Shown in pieces: positions 1 to 5,020 of a stretch of 5,020 nt of DNA; position 1 is the first letter of the stretch, and the number at the start of each line of letters is the position of its first letter. Source of the DNA: an uncultured Treponema sp. Lineage in GTDB: Bacteria > Spirochaetota > Spirochaetia > Treponematales > Treponemataceae. Under the pieces are notes generated by a model. That model searched no databases, was not told where the DNA came from, and worked only from the letters and a program-made list of their open reading frames with translations. The stretch is taken from the NCBI GenBank assembly GCA_905236315.1, contig CAJOPO010000045.1:1-5020 (forward strand), in the 5' to 3' direction. A program made the position numbers and the translations under genes.

Positions 1-17
1 AGTTTTTAGAGGCTCCC

Positions 18-2384
18 TTATAAATTATCTTCCTTTACTAATCTTTTTTCTGCAACACTTGCAGACTCTGGCTTTCCTAATAAATAGCCTTGAATACAAT
101 CGCAATTATTTCTTAAAAGCATTTGCGCCTGTTCTTCTGTTTCTACCCCCTCTGCAATGGTAATACAATCCATTGTATGAGCAAGGTTTATAATAGAAGA
201 AATCATACGCTCATCCTTTGTTTCTAGATACTTATCCATAAGAGATTTATCTAGCTTTAACTCAGAAAAATGCAAAAAGTTTAGATAGCGTATAGAAGAA
301 TATCCTGTTCCAAAGTCATCTATAGAAATATCAATTCCATTTTTTATAAAGCGATTCATAAATTCCTTTGTTTCTAAAGTTTCATCCAAATATGCGCTTT
401 CCGTCACTTCCACTTTTAGATACTTTGTAGGAACATTATATTTACGCAAAAGGGAAATAACATAATCAGGATATGTTAAATCGCTTATCTGATAGTTAGA
501 AAAGTTAAGAGATACGTTTACTAGCTTATATCCCTTTGTTTGCCATTCATGAAGCTGCTTTATAACCTTTTCTGTTATGATTCTATCAATCGTAATAATC
601 TTACGATTATGCTCTGCAATGGGAATAAACTCGCTAGGACTAGCAGCATTTGTCTTTAAGCGCACTAGTGCTTCAAAGCCGCTTATCTGCCTATCTTTTG
701 TAAAGAACTGTGGCTGATAGAATATTTCAAAGCCATCAGTATTAATAGCATCTTCTACAATCTTTTCTAGTTCATTGCGTCTGTCTAGTTGCTTTCGCTC
801 TTCTTCGCTAAACATCCAGAAGCAATTTTTGCCGTGAGTCTTTGCCTTGTACAAGGCATCATCTGCATAAGGCATTAACTTATTAACTTCTTTAGTATCA
901 TCAGGATAAAAAGTTATACCAATGCTTGCAGAAATTTCTAGCATAAGGTCGCTAACTTGGTAGGGCATATCTAGTTCTATTAAAATGCGAGCCGCTAAGG
1001 TTTTTGCTAAAGTACGATTTGTATCGTAATACAAAATACCAAATTCATCACCTGAAATGCGCGCTACAAATATTCTAGAGTTAGTAAACTTTTGAAGCCT
1101 TTTTCCTAACTGCTTAAATATCTCATCTCCTACTAAGTGCCCATATACATCGTTAATGCGCTTGTAATCATCTAAGTCTATTATAAATAACGCAACCTGC
1201 CCATTTTTATAAGGAATACGAGGTAACTGCTCCTTAAACCATTGGCGGTTAGGTAGGTCTGTAAGTAAATCTGTATGTATAATTTTTTGCTTTTGTATAA
1301 GATTTAGAGAAAGTATAAATATTATAACAAGCATTATAAGGCCTACAGAAAGTAAAATTCCCCATAATTCTTTATGCTTAGAAAACACTGTTTCTGGTTT
1401 ATTATATATTACGCTATCTTGTGGCAGAGTGTTTTGTGCTATACGATATTTTGCTAACTCCTTGTAGTTAAATATAGTAGAAAACACTCCTTCTTTATCT
1501 ATCGCTATTTGATTTGCAGGGGTTCCGTTTATTATGCTATTAGTCATATAAGCGGCAATTTCAGCCCCTGCCTTATATGAATATGCTATTCCTCCAAGTA
1601 TTTTAGGATTTAGCATTAAATCACTTAGTTGAAAAATAGGAACACTTGCATTGTTTGCAATAAAGTTTTGAGTCTGCTTAAATGAATATAGTTTTCCATC
1701 GCTTGTAGGTGTTAAATTTAAAAGGAAGATAACGCTTTCATCATCTAATGACGAAATTATTTCTTTCAACTTTTTTTCTGTGTACAGACCAGGGTCTATA
1801 ACTTTTAATTGCAAGGAAGGATACTTTGCTTCTAAATCAAAAAAAGATTTTTGCAATGCCCGACCAGTTATTGTAAAACCATCACATATAAAGTAGATTT
1901 TTTTGCGATTAGGAAAATATTTTAGAACTAAATCACAGTTTTTTTCAAAAGGAATTACCTCTGCAACTCCAGTTACCCTAGGTACTTGTTCGGCTTGTTC
2001 TATAAGTTTTTCGTCATTAACGCCAAAAAACACTACCTGACTTTGAGGGAATAAGACTTCCTTATATTTTAAAACAAAGCTAAGAGCGGCATCGTCTACG
2101 GCAACAACAATATCATATTTTATATCATGCTGCAATTTTATTTTAAAATATTCAAAAAAATTATCACTTACAAAATCACTTCTAATTACATCTAAAAATT
2201 CATAGTCAATACGGTCTTGAGATAGCTCTAATACATTATTAAAGCTATCCATTTCCACATCCACAAAGTCAAAGTTAATAGAGTAAGAACTCAAAAAGAG
2301 AATATTTTTTTCTTCTGCATAGAGCATACAAGTTGAACAAATTATCAATAATATATTCACCAACATGCTTTTTAAAGTTTTCAT
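18..2384 (-). CDS. Membrane-anchored c-di-GMP enzyme: periplasmic ABC-type substrate-binding sensor, GGDEF and EAL domains
   Basis: Predicted inner-membrane protein that makes and/or breaks cyclic di-GMP in response to a periplasmic ligand. Residues 1-23 look like a signal peptide ending in LYA. Residues about 27-320 resemble the ABC_sub_bind family (PF04392), opening with NILFLSSYS. One membrane segment lies at about 341-363, followed by only about ten linker residues, with no PAS or HAMP. The GGDEF domain (about 370-525) has DLLTDLPNR (372-380), D403, IND (410-412), GH and GD (415-420), and the signature SGDEF (444-448). The I-site RxxD is absent: residues 435-438 are NSRI. The EAL domain (about 535-775) keeps QPQ (557-559), EALVR (571-575), N623, E659, DDFGTG (689-694), K710, AEGVET (744-749) and QGY (765-767). 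By family knowledge the phosphodiesterase half should therefore be active; the cyclase is plausible with SGDEF. The ATG has a good Shine-Dalgarno. It lies 36 bp behind pepF and is probably co-transcribed. The ligand is unknown. Confidence 0.94.
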   Translation of the reverse strand: MKTLKSMLVNILLIICSTCMLYAEEKNILFLSSYSINFDFVDVEMDSFNNVLELSQDRIDYEFLDVIRSDFVSDNFFEYFKIKLQHDIKYDIVVAVDDAALSFVLKYKEVLFPQSQVVFFGVNDEKLIEQAEQVPRVTGVAEVIPFEKNCDLVLKYFPNRKKIYFICDGFTITGRALQKSFFDLEAKYPSLQLKVIDPGLYTEKKLKEIISSLDDESVIFLLNLTPTSDGKLYSFKQTQNFIANNASVPIFQLSDLMLNPKILGGIAYSYKAGAEIAAYMTNSIINGTPANQIAIDKEGVFSTIFNYKELAKYRIAQNTLPQDSVIYNKPETVFSKHKELWGILLSVGLIMLVIIFILSLNLIQKQKIIHTDLLTDLPNRQWFKEQLPRIPYKNGQVALFIIDLDDYKRINDVYGHLVGDEIFKQLGKRLQKFTNSRIFVARISGDEFGILYYDTNRTLAKTLAARILIELDMPYQVSDLMLEISASIGITFYPDDTKEVNKLMPYADDALYKAKTHGKNCFWMFSEEERKQLDRRNELEKIVEDAINTDGFEIFYQPQFFTKDRQISGFEALVRLKTNAASPSEFIPIAEHNRKIITIDRIITEKVIKQLHEWQTKGYKLVNVSLNFSNYQISDLTYPDYVISLLRKYNVPTKYLKVEVTESAYLDETLETKEFMNRFIKNGIDISIDDFGTGYSSIRYLNFLHFSELKLDKSLMDKYLETKDERMISSIINLAHTMDCITIAEGVETEEQAQMLLRNNCDCIQGYLLGKPESASVAEKRLVKEDNL

Positions 2385-2391
2385 ATTATAT

Positions 2392-2398
2392 CCCCTCT
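2392..2398 (-). promoter_or_regulatory. Shine-Dalgarno sequence of the GGDEF-EAL gene
   Basis: On the minus strand AGAGGGG sits 7 nt before the ATG at 2384, a strong match to the anti-Shine-Dalgarno with normal spacing. It fixes the start of the GGDEF-EAL gene and shows that this organism uses Shine-Dalgarno initiation, which makes its absence before pepF more notable. Confidence 0.8.
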
Positions 2399-2420
2399 AT
2401 TCTTACTTTTTATAAAGTTT

Positions 2421-4283
2421 TTATACTGAACCATTAATATACGCTATAAAATCCTGCACTTCTTTTTGATACATAGCAATTCCACTTTGCCAAAAGTCCT
2501 TTTTAGTTATATCAAAACCAGCTTTGCGGCACAAATCTTCACAAGATAAGTTGCCAGTGTTAGAAAGAAGTTCTTTATAAGTATCTGCAAAAGAAGGTCC
2601 TACTTTGCGGCTCTGCATATAAAGACCTGCTGCAAATAGCTGACCAAAAGCATAAGGATAATTATAAAAATCAAAGTCAGGACTATAGTAATGAGATTTT
2701 ACAGCCCACATATATTCATGGCGTTCTTCATTTAAGCCAGAGCCATAACTTCGCTCTTGAGCAGTTTTCATTAAGCGGCAAAAGTCATCGGCATTAAGTT
2801 CGCCTTTAGCACGCTCTTCAAATACAGATTGCTCAAAGTAGTAGCGGCACAAAATATCCACAAGCACTTGACTAGTATCTTGCAAGTCTAAATCTATAAT
2901 GCTTATTTTTTCAATATCGCTACTAGAAGCTATCATATCCTGTTTTACTATTGTTTCTGCAAATGTACTTGCTGTTTCTGCTAATGTCATAGGATAGTCA
3001 AAAAACATTGCAGGTTTACCTTTCATGCAGTAAAAATGGTAAGCATGACCTATTTCATGAGCTAGAGTTATTATGCCCCCAAAGTCTCCCGTAAAGTTTG
3101 TAAGGATGCGGCTTTGGTGCCCTTTAGGAAAGTCTTCATCATAAGCCCCTCCAACCTTTCCCTGCCTTACCTCTGCATCAATCCAGTTTTTCTCAAAGGC
3201 ATTTTTTGCAAAATTATACATATCTTCACTAAAAGAGCGATATTCTTTTAACACATATTCTTTTGCTTCTTCAAACGTCCATATTTTAGAAATAATGCCT
3301 TCTTTTGTTTGTTCACTATTTTGCACTTTTAATGGAGCAAATAAATCATAAAAAGCAATTCCTTCATGCCCCGCAGAGCCAGCGGTAGCACTTGCTGTGG
3401 AATTAGTCTTTTTTAGGAACAAGGCCTTAGCTTTAAAATAATTTCTCCACATAGGAAGAGAGTCTTCTATGGCACCTATAAGGGCAGATAAAGACGCTTC
3501 ACTAAGGCGGGCTGTCTTTAGAGAACGCTCTATAGGCTTTGCCCAATGTCTTTTGCCATTTAGCGTTACAGTTTGCCCCTTTAAGTTATTTAAAGAAGCC
3601 GCTAAGGCTATGCGGTTTTGCTCTAAAAGGGATATTTCTTTTTGCCAAGCATTTTTGCGTGTAAGTGGGTCAGAACTATAGGCATCATTTCTTAATTCAT
3701 TAAAAGTGCGTCCTTTTTCATCTTTTAAGTTAGAAATGATTTGTTCTTGCAACATTCCCCACGCATTGCCCCCTGTAGTAGATAACTCAGAAGCAAGTCT
3801 TTCTTCTGCAGTAGACATGCGGTGTTTTGTTTCTTCAATAAGTTCATTTAACAAAAACTCATACTCTTTATATTGAGGATATCTTGCATAAAAACTTTCT
3901 AAGTATTTTTGATGAGCTAAAAGTTGTGTGCTAAATTTTATTTCTTGCTGATATAGACTAATAGATTTTTTTTCTATAAAAGAGAGATTGTTTAAATATG
4001 CATTATTAGTTGTATCGGTTGAATATATTATATAGGCATAAGCCTGTAAGGTATGGCAACTAGCAATAAGTTCATTCCATGCTTCTAAAAATGCTACAAG
4101 CCAGGCTTCAAAATCAAAGCGGTCATTTGATTCTTTTGTGTAACGGTCTGCCGTTTCTAATAGTGCGTCTATATTTTCTATGCGAGAATTATATTCTTCT
4201 AGTGCTTTTTTATATTCATCGGAATCTAGTCCTGTAAAAATCGAGTCTAGGTTCCATCTAGGTATTGTATTTATGCTACTCAT
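2421..4283 (-). CDS. pepF: M3-family zinc oligoendopeptidase F
   Basis: Cytoplasmic zinc metallopeptidase that cleaves short peptides, part of peptide recycling or use of imported oligopeptides. Numbered from the ATG at 4283 (620 residues), it starts MSSINTIPRWNLDSIF, typical of the PepF/M3B group. The active-site helix is LAHEIGHAYH with HEIGH at 409-413; the third zinc ligand is probably E436 in the segment LAETASTFAE (434-443). The C-terminal signature SHYYSPDFDFYNYPYAFGQL (530-549) is also present. N-terminal Peptidase_M3_N-like and C-terminal Peptidase_M3 regions are both complete and the length is close to the usual 590-610. An Ala/Ser/Thr/Gly-rich insertion at about 294-308 accounts for some of the extra length. 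An in-frame GTG at 4301 would add MLYYSY; I prefer the ATG because the family start fits and a -10-like box overlaps the GTG. No Shine-Dalgarno precedes either start. It is probably the first gene of a two-gene unit with the GGDEF-EAL gene. Confidence 0.93.
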   Translation of the reverse strand: MSSINTIPRWNLDSIFTGLDSDEYKKALEEYNSRIENIDALLETADRYTKESNDRFDFEAWLVAFLEAWNELIASCHTLQAYAYIIYSTDTTNNAYLNNLSFIEKKSISLYQQEIKFSTQLLAHQKYLESFYARYPQYKEYEFLLNELIEETKHRMSTAEERLASELSTTGGNAWGMLQEQIISNLKDEKGRTFNELRNDAYSSDPLTRKNAWQKEISLLEQNRIALAASLNNLKGQTVTLNGKRHWAKPIERSLKTARLSEASLSALIGAIEDSLPMWRNYFKAKALFLKKTNSTASATAGSAGHEGIAFYDLFAPLKVQNSEQTKEGIISKIWTFEEAKEYVLKEYRSFSEDMYNFAKNAFEKNWIDAEVRQGKVGGAYDEDFPKGHQSRILTNFTGDFGGIITLAHEIGHAYHFYCMKGKPAMFFDYPMTLAETASTFAETIVKQDMIASSSDIEKISIIDLDLQDTSQVLVDILCRYYFEQSVFEERAKGELNADDFCRLMKTAQERSYGSGLNEERHEYMWAVKSHYYSPDFDFYNYPYAFGQLFAAGLYMQSRKVGPSFADTYKELLSNTGNLSCEDLCRKAGFDITKKDFWQSGIAMYQKEVQDFIAYINGSV

Positions 4284-4291
4284 ATAAGAAT

Positions 4292-4300
4292 AGTATAACA
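4292..4300 (-). promoter_or_regulatory. Candidate extended -10 promoter of pepF
   Basis: The minus strand reads TGTTATACT, an extended -10 element (TGN plus TATACT, five of six matches to TATAAT). It ends 8 nt before the pepF ATG at 4283. The upstream 60 bp are extremely AT-rich, but no good -35 hexamer is found at 16-18 bp spacing. If used, transcription would begin at or within a base or two of the ATG, giving a leaderless or nearly leaderless mRNA. This agrees with the lack of a Shine-Dalgarno sequence. It is a prediction from sequence only. Confidence 0.45.
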
Positions 4301-4354
4301 CAACTATTTATTTTTTAATAGTTAATTTGTTTTTAAATATGTAAAAAATATTCG

Positions 4355-4360
4355 ATTATA
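4355..4360 (-). promoter_or_regulatory. Alternative -10 box upstream of pepF
   Basis: A perfect TATAAT on the minus strand, 71 bp upstream of the pepF ATG, at the junction between the GC-richer block and the AT-rich stretch. No recognisable -35 lies at 16-18 bp spacing. If active it would give pepF an unstructured, A/T-rich leader of roughly 60-65 nt without a Shine-Dalgarno. Chance occurrence in AT-rich DNA is quite possible. Confidence 0.25.
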
Positions 4361-4460
4361 TGAGGCAGTCTGCGCAATTCTACACAGGTTCAAAAACAAA
4401 CGGATTTGTTCGCACCTAACGGTACTCACATAAAAAAGGCGAAGGGCGTTAGCTTAAGAG
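4361..4460. other. GC-richer intergenic island, origin unknown
   Basis: Within the gene-free gap between pepF and the broken nuclease-family gene, these 100 bp contain 45 G/C bases. The adjoining 4301-4360 has only 7 G/C in 60. On the plus strand one frame stays open from 4364 to its TAA at 4487-4489, including the peptide TDLFAPNGTHIKKAKG, but it has no ATG and no Shine-Dalgarno, so I do not call a gene. Short inverted pairs are present: AACAAA/TTTGTT with a 4-nt loop at 4395-4410, and CTAACG (4416-4421) with CGTTAG (4447-4452). It may be a dispersed repeat, a gene remnant or a structured 3' region; the sequence alone does not decide. Confidence 0.35.
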
Positions 4461-4470
4461 CAAATTTGCT
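4459..4470. repeat. 12-bp perfect palindrome
   Basis: AGCAAATTTGCT is its own reverse complement. It lies between the heptamer repeat and the GC-richer island, just downstream of the broken nuclease-family gene. It could be an operator-like site or chance. There is no loop or T-tract to make it a terminator. Confidence 0.5.
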
Positions 4471-4503
4471 TCTATCGTCTATCTTCTAAATTCTAACTTC
4501 TAA
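4469..4503. repeat. Five-unit 7-bp tandem repeat
   Basis: Read on the minus strand the units are TTAGAAG, TTAGAAT, TTAGAAG, ATAGACG and ATAGAAG, exactly five consecutive heptamers with 0-2 changes each from TTAGAAG. Because 7 is not a multiple of 3, the array places TAG in successive reading frames. The first two units provide the final Arg and Ser codons and the stop (4493-4495) of the ancestral frame of the upstream nuclease-family gene. Divergence increases away from the gene, suggesting an old array that arose by slippage. Confidence 0.8.
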
Positions 4504-5020
4504 CCTCCCATCCATCAATATTACACTCCACTGAATTAAAGTTCACGCCTATCTTATATAGCGTGCGACTATCAGCCGTGTATGTAGTGGCTAGCCCATG
4601 TTCTCTATTTGACTAAGGGCTTCTTCTGCGCTGCCGTCCCTCTTAAACTCAAAGACATACACATACTTTTCCGTTTCTACTATGCAGTCCGCCCTGCCCT
4701 TTGCCGTGTGCATTTCTACCTGAACATATTTTCCAAGTAGCATAAACACTATGTACACCACGTTCTGAAAATCTCTTTCCTTAGGCTTATCATCAGCAGA
4801 ATATGGCAAGCGAGCAAATATTGAAGTAAAAATATCCTTGATTCCGTCTAAGTTTCCTTCTTCGATGTAATCATCAAAAGTAAATATATCTATGCCGATT
4901 CCCTCTTTGTCATGCAAATATGTAGGAGCAAGACTTTCTAAAAAGGCATATTTTACTTCATTATTTGGATAGCCTAAGGAATATCTTTCTATACGCTTAT
5001 TATAATCTTTTATTGTAAGA
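4493..5020 (-). pseudogene. AAA-ATPase-like/PD-(D/E)XK nuclease-family gene, C-terminal part, frameshifted and cut by the window edge
   Basis: C-terminal end of a protein with the AAA-ATPase-like (PF09820) plus PD-(D/E)XK (PF08011, formerly DUF1703) architecture; the ATPase part would lie beyond the window. The frame is open from 5019, with no start needed inside the window. The first 142 visible residues include the linker SLGYPNNEVKYAFLESL and then the nuclease core: E102 (QVEMHT), D111 (GRAD), E124 and K126 (FEFK), Q137 (ALSQIE). After ENMG the frame hits TAG (4591-4593). In the -1 frame from 4591 the family's C-terminus resumes for 32 residues (YKIGVNF, DGWEV) and stops at 4493-4495. Family members read MGYA here, so one pyrimidine has been lost from TAYGCC, leaving TAGCC. 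Catalytic residues precede the break, so a truncated product is possible. The biological role of the family is not established. A TTG at 4917 could be mistaken for a start, but coding similarity continues upstream of it. Confidence 0.85.

Noticed and set aside
1..17. Possible regulatory element or terminator after the GGDEF-EAL gene
   Set aside because: Only 17 bases remain before the edge. A purine run GGGAG on the minus strand could be a Shine-Dalgarno for a following gene, but nothing further can be seen.
2385..2390. TATAAT directly before the ATG of the GGDEF-EAL gene as a promoter
   Set aside because: Transcription would start inside the gene and miss its strong Shine-Dalgarno; the match is expected by chance in such AT-rich sequence.
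2404..2420. ACTTT/AAAGT inverted pair between pepF and the next gene as a terminator
   Set aside because: A 5-bp, nearly all A-T stem without a T-tract; it does not break the proposed operon.
3469..3681. Plus-strand open frame of 70 codons inside pepF
   Set aside because: It is antisense to a conserved part of pepF, shows no recognisable domain, and is explained as a shadow of the real gene.
4395..4410. Hairpin AACAAA-loop-TTTGTT as an intrinsic terminator for the nuclease-family gene
   Set aside because: The stem is only 6 bp with a single G-C pair, and on the minus strand the T-run behind it is short and interrupted; too weak to call.
4588..4600. Programmed -1 ribosomal frameshift at the TAG
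   Set aside because: The sequence ATG GGC TAG has no X XXY YYZ slippery heptamer and I see no stable stem-loop after it; a simple one-base deletion explains the data better.
4591..4917. Separate small gene starting at the TTG at 4917 and ending at 4593
   Set aside because: The same frame continues upstream to the window edge with family-typical residues (SLGYPNNEVKYAFLESL), so the TTG is internal, and the stop is caused by a frameshift.

Overview
The window suggests a host-associated, low-GC Gram-negative bacterium, most likely a spirochaete of the genus Treponema. This rests on three things: the AT-rich composition, a periplasmic-sensor GGDEF-EAL protein with an ABC-type substrate-binding input domain, and a gene of the AAA-ATPase-like/PD-(D/E)XK family that is highly expanded in treponemes and Bacteroidetes. 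The genus is an inference; there is no rRNA or other marker to settle it.

All recognisable genes lie on the minus strand, so transcription runs from high to low coordinates. At the right edge (4493-5020) is the C-terminal part of an AAA-ATPase-like/PD-(D/E)XK nuclease-family gene. It is cut by the window edge and broken near its end by a one-base deletion that creates a TAG. The lost C-terminus can still be read in the -1 frame and stops inside a five-unit 7-bp tandem repeat (4469-4503). Next comes about 165 bp without a gene. It has a GC-richer block (4361-4460, 45% GC) beside a very AT-rich stretch (4301-4360, about 12% GC) that carries promoter-like sequence.

Then follow an M3-family zinc oligopeptidase, pepF (2421-4283), and, after 36 bp and a good Shine-Dalgarno sequence, a 788-residue membrane-anchored c-di-GMP enzyme (18-2384). 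The latter has a signal peptide, periplasmic binding domain, one membrane segment, GGDEF and EAL. The close spacing suggests one transcript, pepF followed by the GGDEF-EAL gene. pepF would degrade short peptides in the cytoplasm, while its partner would sense a small periplasmic ligand and set c-di-GMP; any functional link is a hypothesis.

I see no mobile element, CRISPR array, tRNA or rRNA, and no convincing evidence for a new multi-gene system. The points most worth a second look are the frameshifted nuclease-family gene, the heptamer repeat and compositional island behind it, the possible leaderless start of pepF, and the sensor cyclase/phosphodiesterase that lacks an I-site.
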